A stretch of 64,000 nucleotides of DNA from Mycolicibacterium aubagnense. GTDB taxonomy: Bacteria; Actinomycetota; Actinomycetes; Mycobacteriales; Mycobacteriaceae. Location: assembly GCF_010730955.1 (NCBI RefSeq), contig NZ_AP022577.1, positions 1,488,001 to 1,552,000 on the forward strand. The letters run 5' to 3'. Position 1 is the first letter of the stretch. Each line of letters opens with the position of its first letter. The notes under the pieces are model-generated. The model ran no database searches. It saw nothing but the letters and a program-made list of their open reading frames with translations, and was not told the origin of the DNA. Made by a program: the position numbers and the translations under genes. Positions 48,937 to 58,027 of the stretch are shown here, one piece after another.

Positions 48937-50764
48937 AAAAAGCCGCGATCTCCAGCTCCATGACGTCGGTGTCCAGCGTCTCGATCACCTCTCGCACCGA
49001 CGACAACAACGGCAGCATGTTCTTCGCGAAGAACTTCGCCACCGCGACTTTGCCGCTGTAGAACGCCTGGTCACGCTCGGCGGCACCCTCCAGTGCAGCC
49101 TGCGCAACCCCCGCGGCGAGGATCAACCGCCAGCCGATCAGCAGATCGCCCACCGCCAGCAGGAAACGCACCGAACCCAGGCCCACCTTGTACAACTGTT
49201 CGGAGTTTCCCTGGGCGGCCATGAGATAGCCCGTCAATGCCGCGGCCATCGCCTGGACATCCGCCAGCGCCGTTGCCAGCCGGTCTGTTTCGGGTTTCAG
49301 GTCCGGGCCGGCATTATCGATGGTGGCCGAGATCTGGCTCGACACGTGGGCCAGGGCCGCCCCTTGATCTCGGATGATCTTGCGGAAGAAGAAGTCCAGG
49401 GACTGGATGGCCGTGGTGCCCTCGTAGAGTGCGTCGATCCGCGCATCACGGACGTACTGCTCGATCGGGTAGTCCTGTAAGAACCCGGAACCACCCAGGG
49501 TCTGCAACGACTCGGAGAGCATCTCGTAGGCGCGCTCGGACCCGACGCCTTTGACGACGGGCAACAGCAGGTCGTTCACGCGTTGCGCCAGATCGGCGTC
49601 AGCACCCGAAACGAGTTGCGCGACATCGGGGTTCTGATATGCCGCGGTATACAGATAGACCGACCGCAGCCCCTCGGCATACGCCTTCTGCGTCATCAGG
49701 CTGCGACGAACATCGGGATGTTCGATGATCGCCACCCGCGGCGCGGTCTTGTCGGCCATGTGGGTGAGGTCCGCGCCCTGAATGCGTTCCTTGGCGTAGG
49801 CCAGCGCGTTGAGGTAGCCGGTGGACAGCGTTCCGGCGGCCTTGACACCCACCGTCATCCGCGCGTTCTCAATCACCTTGAACATCTGCGCGATGCCGTT
49901 GTGCACGCCGCCGACGAGATAACCGATGGCAGGCTTTCCGTGGGCGCCGAACGTCAGCTCGCAGGTGGGTGAGGACTTGATGCCCATCTTGTGCTCGAGG
50001 CCGGTGACGAACACGCCGTTGCGCTCGCCCAGTTCGAGGGTGTCCGGGTCGAACAGGAAGTTGGGTACGAAGAACAGGCTGAGCCCCTTGGTACCGGGGC
50101 CTGCTCCCTCGGGGCGGGCCAGCACCAGGTGGAAGACGTTTTCGGCGGTGTCACCGACATCGCCGCCGGAGATGAAGCGCTTGACACCTTCGATGTGCCA
50201 GGTGCCGTCCGGCTGCGCGATCGCCTTGGCCCGTCCCGCCCCGACGTCGGAGCCGGCGTCGGGCTCGGTCAGCACCATGGTGCCCGCCCAGCCTTTGTCC
50301 ATCGCGACGCGAGCCCAATGCTGCTGCTCTTCCGTGCCGACCTCAGCGAGCGTATGAGCCATCGCCGGGCCGAGGCCGTAAAGGAACATGGCCGCGGGGT
50401 TGGCGCAGATGATCATTTCTTGCATCGCCCACACCAACGCCGCCGGCGCCGGTGTGCCGCCGGCACGCTCGTCCAGGCCGACGCGCCACCACTCTGCTTC
50501 CTTGACCGCCCGCACGGTCTTGGCCAACTGATCGGCAATGGTGATGCGGTGCTCATCGGGAAGGAACACCGGCGGGTTGCGATCGCCTTCGACGAACGGC
50601 TCCGCGATCACGCCTTCGGCGAACCGCGCGACCTCTTCGAGCATTGCGCGAGCCGTATCGGCGTCGAGATCGCCGTAACTGCCCGCATCGAGCGCCGCGC
50701 GCAGTGGCAGCACCTCGAACAGATTGAATTCGATATCGCGCACGTTGGCGATGTAGTGGCTCAC
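48935..50764 (-). CDS. Long acyl-CoA dehydrogenase, FadE5-like
   Basis: 609 aa from GTG 50764, about the length of M. tuberculosis FadE5 (Rv0244c) and alike along its whole length (MSHY…[72 protein letters not shown]). The YEGT Glu is the catalytic base. FadE5 has a broad chain-length range; this is probably a paralogue. It follows the aldehyde dehydrogenase gene on the same strand with palindromes between them. Confidence 0.92.
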   Translation of the reverse strand: MSHYIANVRDIEFNLFEVLPLRAALDAGSYGDLDADTARAMLEEVARFAEGVIAEPFVEGDRNPPVFLPDEHRITIADQLAKTVRAVKEAEWWRVGLDERAGGTPAPAALVWAMQEMIICANPAAMFLYGLGPAMAHTLAEVGTEEQQHWARVAMDKGWAGTMVLTEPDAGSDVGAGRAKAIAQPDGTWHIEGVKRFISGGDVGDTAENVFHLVLARPEGAGPGTKGLSLFFVPNFLFDPDTLELGERNGVFVTGLEHKMGIKSSPTCELTFGAHGKPAIGYLVGGVHNGIAQMFKVIENARMTVGVKAAGTLSTGYLNALAYAKERIQGADLTHMADKTAPRVAIIEHPDVRRSLMTQKAYAEGLRSVYLYTAAYQNPDVAQLVSGADADLAQRVNDLLLPVVKGVGSERAYEMLSESLQTLGGSGFLQDYPIEQYVRDARIDALYEGTTAIQSLDFFFRKIIRDQGAALAHVSSQISATIDNAGPDLKPETDRLATALADVQAMAAALTGYLMAAQGNSEQLYKVGLGSVRFLLAVGDLLIGWRLILAAGVAQAALEGAAERDQAFYSGKVAVAKFFAKNMLPLLSSVREVIETLDTDVMELEIAAF

Positions 50765-50796
50765 GCGGCTCAGGATCCGCGCCGCCCCGCAAGGTA

Positions 50797-50829
50797 CGCA
50801 ACCGTAGGTTGCGACAACTTACGGTTACG
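50797..50829. promoter_or_regulatory. Pair of inverted operator-like sites upstream of the FadE5-like gene
   Basis: CGCAACC-GTA-GGTTGCG (50797-50813) is a perfect palindrome. Right after it, CAACTTACGGTTACG (50815-50829) is a near-copy of its first 15 bases in the opposite orientation (13 of 15). The arrangement suggests a dimeric TetR-type repressor; none is encoded next to it. Confidence 0.5.
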
Positions 50830-50844
50830 GACCCGAAGGGTGCG

Positions 50845-50866
50845 AGGTCACGCGCCGACGTGACCT
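50845..50866. terminator. Inverted repeat after the aldehyde dehydrogenase gene
   Basis: AGGTCACG and CGTGACCT are perfect 8-bp arms with a 6-nt loop, 24 bp downstream of the aldehyde dehydrogenase stop. No T-run follows, so it could be a terminator or another operator. Confidence 0.35.
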
Positions 50867-50889
50867 CCGTCACATCTGCGGGCAATGGC

Positions 50890-52344
50890 TCACAGCTGGA
50901 CGATGACGCTCTTGTTCTTGAGGTAGGCCTCGAGCCCTTCGCGACCGAATTCCTGACCCCAACCGGACTGCTTGTAACCACCGAAGGGCAGATCATGGTC
51001 AAAGACCAACTGGCAGTTGACCTGAACGCTGCCGGCCTGCAGGCGCTTGACGATGCGGTGCGCCCGGCTGACGTTGGTGGTCCACGCGGTGGCCGCCAGG
51101 CCGTAGCTGGTGTCGTTGGCCATGGCGACGGCCTCGTCTTCGGTGTCGAACGGCAGGATGCTCACCACGGGCCCGAAGATCTCCTGCTGATAGAGGCGCA
51201 TTCCGGGATCGACGTTGGTCAGCACCGTCGGGTGCACGAAGTAGCCCTTGCGGTCCAGCCGGTAGCCACCCGCGACGATCTCGACGCCGTCGCTGCGGCC
51301 TTCGTCGATGAAGCCCAGGACGCGGTTCAGCTGCTTGGCACTGATCAGCGGGCCGCTCATCACGCCCTCTTCATCCGGCCCGCCGTACTTCATGAAGTTG
51401 GCGACGCCCGCGATACCCTCGACCACTTGGTCATAGACGCCGCGCTGCACGAAAATCCTTGAGCCGCAGACACATCCCTGGCCGGAGTGAATGAAGATAC
51501 CCATGGCCGCACCGAAGATGGCCTTGTCCAGATCGGCGTCGTCGAAGATCAGCACCGGCGACTTGCCACCGAGTTCCAGCATGACCTTCTTGAGGTTGCC
51601 CGCCGAGGCCTTGACGATCTCCTTGCCGACTTCTGTCGAACCTGTGAAGGCAACCTTCTCGACATCGGTATGCGCGGTGATGGCGGCGCCCGCGGTGTGG
51701 CCGTACCCGGTGATCAGGTTGACAACGCCTTCGGGCACGCCGGCCTCGTGAATCAGGCGGTCCAGCAGCAGCGCCGAAAGGGGCGTCTCCTCAGCCGGTT
51801 TCACCAGGCTGCTGCAGCCAGCGGCCAGCGCAGGGGCAATTTTGGCGCAGGCGTTGAAGATCGGCCCGTTCCACGGGAAGATCAGGCCGACGACGCCGTA
51901 GGGCTCACGCAGCGTGTAGCCGTGCTGGTCGACATAGGCATCCGAGGCGATGCCGCTGGTGCGGATGTCGTAGGCGGTGCCGTTGATCTTCGAACACCAG
52001 CCGGCGTAGTAGCGAAAGAACTCGGCACAGGTCGGGACCACCAACTCCGACTGCATCTTCATCATGCCGGTGTTGGCCGAGTCGATGGCCGCGAACTCAG
52101 CCGCGTGCTCGTCGATCAGGTCGGCGATGCGCCACAGGATCTTTGCGCGCTCACGGCCGGGCAGACCGGACCAGATACCCGACTCGAAGGACGACTTGGC
52201 GCGGGCGACGGCCTCGTCGACGAACTCAGGCCCGCAATCGGTGAACTCGCCAATCTGCTCCTCGCTCACCGGATCGATGATCGGGATGACATCACCCGTC
52301 CCCGGGCGCTTCTGGATGTCCTCCAAGACCGACTGCAGCGTCAT
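50890..52344 (-). CDS. Aldehyde dehydrogenase
   Basis: 484 aa from ATG 52344 with GAGAGG upstream; an upstream extension to 52395 is not conserved. NAD site GLIFPWNGPIF, FTGSTEVGKEI, catalytic Glu in LELGGKSP and nucleophile Cys in IHSGQGCVCGSR. The usual substrate range is medium-chain or aromatic aldehydes; not assignable here. Upstream of the FadE5-like gene on the same strand, so the aldehyde may feed a fatty acid that the dehydrogenase then oxidises. Confidence 0.92.
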   Translation of the reverse strand: MTLQSVLEDIQKRPGTGDVIPIIDPVSEEQIGEFTDCGPEFVDEAVARAKSSFESGIWSGLPGRERAKILWRIADLIDEHAAEFAAIDSANTGMMKMQSELVVPTCAEFFRYYAGWCSKINGTAYDIRTSGIASDAYVDQHGYTLREPYGVVGLIFPWNGPIFNACAKIAPALAAGCSSLVKPAEETPLSALLLDRLIHEAGVPEGVVNLITGYGHTAGAAITAHTDVEKVAFTGSTEVGKEIVKASAGNLKKVMLELGGKSPVLIFDDADLDKAIFGAAMGIFIHSGQGCVCGSRIFVQRGVYDQVVEGIAGVANFMKYGGPDEEGVMSGPLISAKQLNRVLGFIDEGRSDGVEIVAGGYRLDRKGYFVHPTVLTNVDPGMRLYQQEIFGPVVSILPFDTEDEAVAMANDTSYGLAATAWTTNVSRAHRIVKRLQAGSVQVNCQLVFDHDLPFGGYKQSGWGQEFGREGLEAYLKNKSVIVQL

Positions 52345-52394
52345 CGCGTGCCTCTCATCGTCAGCAGCGCGCGCCCCGGGGTGGGCACGCAACA

Positions 52395-52418
52395 AATGCT
52401 GTGCAGTTGCTTAGCATT
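52395..52418. promoter_or_regulatory. Inverted repeat in divergent promoter
   Basis: AATGCT and AGCATT arms enclose 12 bp between the aldehyde dehydrogenase gene and the cysteine hydrolase gene. Short arms, but the position, 51 bp before the dehydrogenase ATG, suits an operator. Confidence 0.3.
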
Positions 52419-52478
52419 GCGGTCATCAGGTCGTCAAGAGTGGCTCGCGTCGGCGGGTTGTCTGGAAAGATCGGGAAC

Positions 52479-53138
52479 GTGTCTGCCGGCCACGACTACA
52501 CCTCCCCTGACCTGGCACGCAGCGCCCTGGTGCTGATCGACGTGCAGAACGACTTCGTCTCGGGGCCGTCGCAAGTCGACGGCACCGCCGAACTGCTGCC
52601 CGCCATGGCGCGACTGCTCGCGGCGTTCCGCGCAGCGCACCGACCGATCGTGCATATCGTGCGGCTGTACGTCCCCGGCGGCAGCGACGCCGATCCGCCG
52701 CGCCGGGCCGCCATCGAGGCTGGCCGGCAGATCGCCGCACCGCACACCGACGGCGCCGCGGTACCCGCCGACCTGCTGGCACATCCTCTCGACTACGACT
52801 CACTCCTGGCCGGCGGTATCCAGCACGTGGCGGCGGGTGAGGTCGTCATGTTCAAGCCGCGGTGGTCGGCGTTCTACCGCACGTCGCTCGACGAGCATCT
52901 CCGCGACCTGGCGGTCAACACCGTCGTGGTGGCCGGCTGCAACCTGCCGAACTGTCCGCGCGCAACCCTGTTCGACGCCTCCGAGCGCGACTACCGCGCC
53001 GCGCTGGTCACCGATGCCACCTCGCAGGTGACGCCGGAGCGACTCGCCGACCTGGCACTCATCGGCGTCGCGTCGCTGACCACCACCGATGTCGAGCAGT
53101 TCTTCCAGGCCGCTGCGACGGCCGCGCCGGCCCGGTGA
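52479..53138 (+). CDS. Isochorismatase-family cysteine hydrolase
   Basis: 219 aa from GTG 52479 with GGAAAG at 52464-52469; the frame opens at 52401 without a site. Triad: Asp in LVLIDVQNDFV, Lys in VVMFKPRWSAF, Cys in AGCNLPNCPRAT. Family members cleave amides, hydroxamates or isochorismate; substrate unknown. Confidence 0.88.
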   Translation: MSAGHDYTSPDLARSALVLIDVQNDFVSGPSQVDGTAELLPAMARLLAAFRAAHRPIVHIVRLYVPGGSDADPPRRAAIEAGRQIAAPHTDGAAVPADLLAHPLDYDSLLAGGIQHVAAGEVVMFKPRWSAFYRTSLDEHLRDLAVNTVVVAGCNLPNCPRATLFDASERDYRAALVTDATSQVTPERLADLALIGVASLTTTDVEQFFQAAATAAPAR

Positions 53139-53200
53139 AGAATTCAGGACGTGAGACCGCACAGTAAGACGCGCCCCTGACCGCCCTCGCGATCACCGCG

Positions 53201-53935
53201 GTGCTGCTGGCCGGCGTCGCCGCGGGGTTGATCAACGCGGTGGTCGGCTCGGGCAGCCTCATCACCTTCCCCGTCCTGATGGCGGTCGGTTACCCGCCAC
53301 TGGTGGCCAACATGTCCAACTCCGTCGGGTTGGTCCCGGGCAACTTCACCGGCGCCTACGGCTACCGGCACGAGCTCGGCGGCCAGGGCGCCCGCATCCT
53401 CCGGCTCGGCGTGGTTTCGCTGGCCGGGGCCATCGTCGGGGCGGTGCTGCTGCTCAAACTTCCACCCGGTGCGTTCACCGCGGTGGTGCCGTGGCTGATC
53501 CTGCTCGCCGGCGTCCTGGTACTGGCACAGCCCTGGTTGCGCCGGGCGCTGGACGCGCGGCACGGCGCGGTACGGACCACTGACCATGCCGCGCCGCTAT
53601 ACGCCGGCGTCTTCGGCTGCGCGGTGTACGGCGGGTACTTCGGTGCGGCGCAAGGCATCATCATGATGGCCCTATTCGGGTTGTTCGTGTCCGAAGATCT
53701 GCAACGGCTCAACGGCGTCAAGAACATCTCAGTGGGGCTGGTCAATTCGGTCGCCGCCATCATCTTCATCGCCGTCGGCCAGGTGGCCTGGCTACCGGCG
53801 TTGCTGTTGGCCGTCGGCTCCACGGTCGGCGGTTACCTCGGGGCGCGCATCGGACGCCGGCTGCCGCCCAACGCCTTGCGTGCCTGCATCGTGGTGGTCA
53901 GCATCGTCGCGTTCACGGTGATGATGCTGCGGTAG
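53201..53935 (+). CDS. TauE/SafE family sulfite exporter-like membrane protein
   Basis: 244 aa. About eight helices; AAGLINAVVGSGSLITFPVLMAVGYPPLVANMSNSVGL is the first conserved repeat and GGYFGAAQGIIMMALFGLF the second. GTG 53201 is the first standard start; the frame is open back to 53168, so a CTG at 53177 may be the true start and would complete helix 1. Exports sulfite or organosulfur anions in known members. 62 bp after the hydrolase gene. Confidence 0.88.
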   Translation: MLLAGVAAGLINAVVGSGSLITFPVLMAVGYPPLVANMSNSVGLVPGNFTGAYGYRHELGGQGARILRLGVVSLAGAIVGAVLLLKLPPGAFTAVVPWLILLAGVLVLAQPWLRRALDARHGAVRTTDHAAPLYAGVFGCAVYGGYFGAAQGIIMMALFGLFVSEDLQRLNGVKNISVGLVNSVAAIIFIAVGQVAWLPALLLAVGSTVGGYLGARIGRRLPPNALRACIVVVSIVAFTVMMLR

Positions 53936-54146
53936 CCGGTCACACGACGAACACACCGACCGACAGTCCCAGCATCCCAAGACAATTGAGCCAAAACTCC
54001 GGCTTGCGGAAATCCGCGCGGTGCTCGCTGCTGTGTGGCCACTCCACCAGCCTGGCCACGGTTGACGGCCTGCCAGCTCGAGTTGCCGCAGCTGACGGAA
54101 CATATTGCTGGACAACACGTTCAGCCCCATAAGCCACTTTTAAACG

Positions 54147-55418
54147 TTGACATGCTCCGCTGAGGCGGTTGATCACCAGATCCTGGCTGCCGCTCAGACC
54201 CAGGCCACCGCCAAAGACATCGGCGCGAAAGACTGGGTTGAGGTGCTGCATGTCCGGCACCGGATCAGCCGGGAGGAAGCCCGCCGTCGGGTCCGGGATG
54301 CCGATTATTTGGGTCCGCGGTCGGCGATCACCGGCGAGGCGTTGGGCCCGGTGTGGGCGTTGGTGGCTCAGGCGCAGGCCGAGGGTGCGATCAACGTCGA
54401 GCACGTGCAGGTGATCACGGCGTTCTTCATCAAGGTGCCGCTGTGGGTGGACCCGGCCACGCTGCTGCAGTGCGAGCGTGATCTGGTGGCCGCGGCCCGG
54501 CATCAGACTCCCGAGGAGTTGCGGCGGGCGGCGGCGGACCTGTTGTACCGGCTCGATCAAGACGGCCCCGAACCCGATGACGACGAGCCCGACCCCAAGC
54601 GCTCGTTCGTGATGGGGAAACAGCAGCCCGACGGCCGCTGCGAGGTCACCGGGCAGCTCGATCCCGAGGCCCGCGCCTACTGGCAGGCGCTGTCGGAGAA
54701 GCTGGCCGCTCCGGGGATGTGCAACCCCGCCGACGAGGTGCCCTGTATCTCGGGAACTCCCACGCAGGAGCAGATCGCGGGCGACACCCGCACCCCGGCG
54801 CAGCGTCAGCATGACGCGTTCAAGGTGGTCTGCCGACTGATGCTGTCCTCCGGGATGCTGGGTGAGCACAACGGGCTGCCGGTGTCCGTGGTGGCGACCA
54901 CCACGGTGCAGGAACTCGAACGCGGCGCCGGCGTCGCCGTCACCCATACGGGCAGCCGGTTACCCATCCCGGACCTGATCCGCATGGCCGGCCAAGGCGC
55001 CCACCACTACCTGGCGGTGTTCGACCAACACACCAACGTGCCCCTGTATCTGGGCCGGACGCGTCGTACCGCCTCACCCGGTCAGCGGATCATGCTGTTC
55101 GCCCGCGATCGGGGCTGCACCCGACCGGGCTGCACTGCCCCCGCCTCGCGCTGCCAGGCCCATCACGTCGATACCGACTGGTGTGACGGTGGACCCACCG
55201 ACATCACCAACCTGGGCTTGGCGTGCGGCTGTGACAACTGTCTGGCCTATACCGGCGGCTGGAGCACCACCATGAACAACGGCCGCCCCCACTGGACCCC
55301 ACCGCCACTGCTCGACATCGGCCAACCAAGGACGAACCACTACCACCACCCGACGCTGTATCCGACCGAGGGTGAGGATAGCGATGACGACGGTGAAAGT
55401 GACAGTCCCGCAAGATAA
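54147..55418 (+). CDS. 13E12-type HNH endonuclease domain protein, N-terminally shortened
   Basis: 423 aa from a weak TTG 54147. DUF222 region (residues about 1-300, EARRRVRDADYLGPR, QCERDLVAAARHQTPEELRRAA) and C-terminal HNH: CTRPGCTAPASRCQAHHVDTDWCDGGPTDITNL, ending with the usual HWTPPPLLDIGQPR. Full-length family members carry roughly 40-60 more N-terminal residues; the 211 bp upstream hold no frame that supplies them and no ribosome site. Probably a decaying or 5'-truncated copy, often found in multiple copies in mycobacteria. Confidence 0.8.
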   Translation: MTCSAEAVDHQILAAAQTQATAKDIGAKDWVEVLHVRHRISREEARRRVRDADYLGPRSAITGEALGPVWALVAQAQAEGAINVEHVQVITAFFIKVPLWVDPATLLQCERDLVAAARHQTPEELRRAAADLLYRLDQDGPEPDDDEPDPKRSFVMGKQQPDGRCEVTGQLDPEARAYWQALSEKLAAPGMCNPADEVPCISGTPTQEQIAGDTRTPAQRQHDAFKVVCRLMLSSGMLGEHNGLPVSVVATTTVQELERGAGVAVTHTGSRLPIPDLIRMAGQGAHHYLAVFDQHTNVPLYLGRTRRTASPGQRIMLFARDRGCTRPGCTAPASRCQAHHVDTDWCDGGPTDITNLGLACGCDNCLAYTGGWSTTMNNGRPHWTPPPLLDIGQPRTNHYHHPTLYPTEGEDSDDDGESDSPAR

Positions 55419-55420
55419 CC

Positions 55421-55450
55421 CGGCGACACGACACTCGGCGACACGACACC
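55421..55450. repeat. Two tandem 15-bp repeats
   Basis: CGGCGACACGACACT (55421-55435) is followed directly by CGGCGACACGACACC (55436-55450), immediately after the HNH gene stop. Origin unknown. Confidence 0.6.
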
Positions 55451-55643
55451 AAGTCGGGCCGCGGATTATGCATGCCCGGACGTCAGCCGACCGCCAGTAG
55501 ATCCCGGCACGGACTCGATGCAGCACGCCATCGCCGAATTCGTCACCGCTAACAGGCAATAACGGACTTTAGGTATGTCACGATTCCAACGCGCCGAGCA
55601 CAGCTAACGAGCAGACGGGGTGCCGGTGTGTCAGCATAGACAC

Positions 55644-56537
55644 GTGAGGCCAAGCAAAAGCAGAAGCCGAATCAGAAGCCTGACGACTGCCGCAATGCTG
55701 CTGGTACCGCCAGGATTACTGGCCGCGGCCCTACTGCCGGCGGCACACGCGGCCGACTGCCCCGACGCCCAGGTCATCTTCGCCCGCGGCACCGAAGAAG
55801 CACCCGGACCGGGCGGGGTCGGAACAGCGTTCATCAATGGGCTACGCACCGCCATCGGCCCGAAAACCCTTGACGTGTATGCCGTCGACTACCCCGCGAC
55901 CACCGACTTCCCCACCGCCGTCGACGGAATTCGCGACGCGCGTAGGCAGATCGTGACAACCGCGGCGGCCTGTCCCCGCACCAAGATGGTGCTCGGCGGG
56001 TTCTCACAGGGCGCTGCCGTTGCGGGCTTCGTCACCGCGGGCACCATTCCCGAGGGGATCTCCGCCGCCGAGGTGCCGGCCCCCATGCCGCCGGATATCG
56101 CGGATCATGTTGCGGCCGTTGCCTTGTTCGGCAAGCCTTCGGCACGATTCATGCGGGCCATCGGCTCCCCCTCCGTAACCGTCGGCCCGGTGTACCAGCC
56201 CAAGACCACCGATCTGTGCGTTTCAAACGACCTGGTCTGTGACGCGCACGGGTCGAGCTTCGATGCCCACAACAGTTACATCGACAGCGGCTTGGTGACC
56301 CAGGGCGTCAACTTTGCGGCGGCCCAACTGCAGGCCGGATGGGCCGCCGATGCGCTGGCCGGGCCTGCGCCGTGGTCATCAACGGCGGTGCAGGCCGCCG
56401 ACCAAGCAGGACGTGGTCAGCCCGCCCCGGCCGCGACTGTGCCGACCACCGCGGCGCCGGCCCACATGCCGGCAAGCGCGCCGTGGTTGCCGGGGCCGGA
56501 GCAGCCTGCACCGACCCCGGACACTGTTCCCCAGTAA
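55644..56537 (+). CDS. Secreted cutinase-family esterase
   Basis: 297 aa from GTG 55644; GTGs at 55620 and 55626 are alternatives and no start has a good site. Signal peptide ends LLPAAHAAD (about residue 37). Nucleophile elbow GGFSQGAAV (Ser about residue 121); Asp and His in CVSNDLVCDAHG and SFDAHNSY, with cysteines for the two conserved disulfides. The last about 65 residues are Pro/Ala/Thr-rich and not part of the enzyme. Mycobacterial cutinases hydrolyse esters or phospholipids outside the cell. Confidence 0.9.
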   Translation: MRPSKSRSRIRSLTTAAMLLVPPGLLAAALLPAAHAADCPDAQVIFARGTEEAPGPGGVGTAFINGLRTAIGPKTLDVYAVDYPATTDFPTAVDGIRDARRQIVTTAAACPRTKMVLGGFSQGAAVAGFVTAGTIPEGISAAEVPAPMPPDIADHVAAVALFGKPSARFMRAIGSPSVTVGPVYQPKTTDLCVSNDLVCDAHGSSFDAHNSYIDSGLVTQGVNFAAAQLQAGWAADALAGPAPWSSTAVQAADQAGRGQPAPAATVPTTAAPAHMPASAPWLPGPEQPAPTPDTVPQ

Positions 56538-56540
56538 CCG

Positions 56541-57296
56541 CTACCGGAACTGCACGCCTCGGCGCCGCACCCACCAATCCGCGAACAGCGTCCCAGCGAT
56601 CCACACGACCACCGCGATAGCAAGGTGCACAGCACTTTTGGTATCGCGGCCAAGGACGGGGCCGACGACACGGGCCACGGCGGTCGGGAGCGCCCGCCAC
56701 AGCTCGCGGTGTTCGACCCCACCGATCGGGTCAGCGATGAAGTACAGCGCGTACGGCAACGTCAACGACGACAGCCACAGCGCGATCCGGCGCCGATCAT
56801 GGCGCTGGCTCCACCGCTGCACCAACGGAACTTCGGCCACCGGCAGCAGCACCGACACCGCATTCCCCACTCCCAGCCAGGACAGGATCGGCACCGCGAC
56901 ATTCGGGATCGTCACACCGAGCCGGGCGGGGGTTTCCAACCAAACGGTCAGCACCGCGGCGGCCCCGAGTGTCGGAAGTCCGATGAGGATGAGCAATGCC
57001 AGGTTCTTGTGCAGCAGGATCCGCCACGGCGCGACCGACTCCGCCAGCCCTTGTTGGACCCGATCATGGTCGGCACCAAGCACATTGGTCGTCGTGGTGT
57101 CGGCGAGCACAAACGACGAGAAATAGGTGCCAACCAGAATCACCCAGTCATGGTGGTGACGGCCCCCGGAGGTCAACGGCTCCACGGCAAGCCACAGCAG
57201 GGCGAACACGACGTTGGCCGCCACACCCAGCAGCCAGCTGCGCGGCGGGGTGAACGCCCACCGCACTTCCGACCACACTGCGGGCCACATCATCAA
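56541..57296 (-). CDS. Integral membrane protein, ABC-2-permease-like
   Basis: 251 aa with six helices (about residues 20-42, 50-65, 97-120, 132-155, 172-190, 222-240). The large soluble loop WSQRHDRRRIALW lies between helices. The six-helix layout is like ABC-2 permeases but no ATPase gene is adjacent, so this is tentative. Its stop abuts the cutinase stop (3 bp apart). Confidence 0.7.
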   Translation of the reverse strand: MMMWPAVWSEVRWAFTPPRSWLLGVAANVVFALLWLAVEPLTSGGRHHHDWVILVGTYFSSFVLADTTTTNVLGADHDRVQQGLAESVAPWRILLHKNLALLILIGLPTLGAAAVLTVWLETPARLGVTIPNVAVPILSWLGVGNAVSVLLPVAEVPLVQRWSQRHDRRRIALWLSSLTLPYALYFIADPIGGVEHRELWRALPTAVARVVGPVLGRDTKSAVHLAIAVVVWIAGTLFADWWVRRRGVQFR

Positions 57297-57459
57297 TCTC
57301 CACCGTCAACGCCCCGTCCGCCGCGGAGTGCGTGCGACGATACCGGCACAACCTTGCGGTACCTGTGAGCGCAGTGCCGCCGATACAGACCGATACAGAT
57401 CTGAAACGGGACCGAATGGCGAAACCGCACAGCCCGCGGGGCTGGTCTCACCCAAAGGC

Positions 57460-57512
57460 AAAGGCCGGCTATTGCCTGCGATTTCGCAATGTGCCTGCAA
57501 TATCCGGCCTTT
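57460..57512 (-). terminator. Hairpin after the small exported peptide gene
   Basis: AAAGGCCGGCTATTGC (57460-57475) and GCAATATCCGGCCTTT (57497-57512) pair at 15 of 16 positions with a 21-nt loop. It lies 13 bp beyond the stop of the minus-strand peptide gene, with a T-rich end on that strand. Confidence 0.6.
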
Positions 57513-57525
57513 CAGGGTCTGCGGT

Positions 57526-57756
57526 CTAGCCCTTCCCGTAGAACGTCGCCTTGACCACCGGGCTGGCCGAGGGGGTCAGCGGCGCAGTCGGCGGGACTGT
57601 GCTGGTCGTAGTCGCGCCATCGGTGCTCACCGGCTTGTTCGGCACGGGCTGCGCATCTGCCACGGAGGCGACAGCCATGGCCACAAGGGCACTGGCGCCG
57701 ATTGCGGCCGCGATGCGACGGACGGTGGCGGCGTTCTTCAGACCTGAACGGGACAT
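57526..57756 (-). CDS. Small exported Pro/Thr-rich peptide
   Basis: 76 aa from ATG 57756 with GAGGAAA upstream. Signal peptide RRIAAAIGASALVAMAVASVADA, then a 38-residue mature part of Pro, Thr, Ala and Val ending VVKATFYGKG. No cysteine. Function unknown; stand-alone gene with its own hairpin. Confidence 0.7.
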   Translation of the reverse strand: MSRSGLKNAATVRRIAAAIGASALVAMAVASVADAQPVPNKPVSTDGATTTSTVPPTAPLTPSASPVVKATFYGKG

Positions 57757-58027
57757 CAATTTCCTCAGTGTGTTGTTGCGTGCAATGGTCTGGTGCCGGC
57801 GGTCGCTGACCGCTCACGCACCGCCGATCCCCTCGTCCCGCAATCTCTCCAACGCAGATCAGGACCTGCAATGCCAAACAACGAGCAATCGGTGCCGCGA
57901 AATCTGCCGTGATGGCCGCGTCACGTCAATAGCCAGCGGAAATGTTGAGCAGACTGCTCAGAGTGTGACGCAGGACACTGTGACCTACGCATCATTTTGC
58001 CCGGTACCGCTTCGGTTGGGCCGCGCG

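Noticed and set aside
53792..54947. Minus-strand open frames opposite the HNH gene and its upstream region
   Set aside because: They mirror the high-GC coding strand and show no domain pattern or start site.
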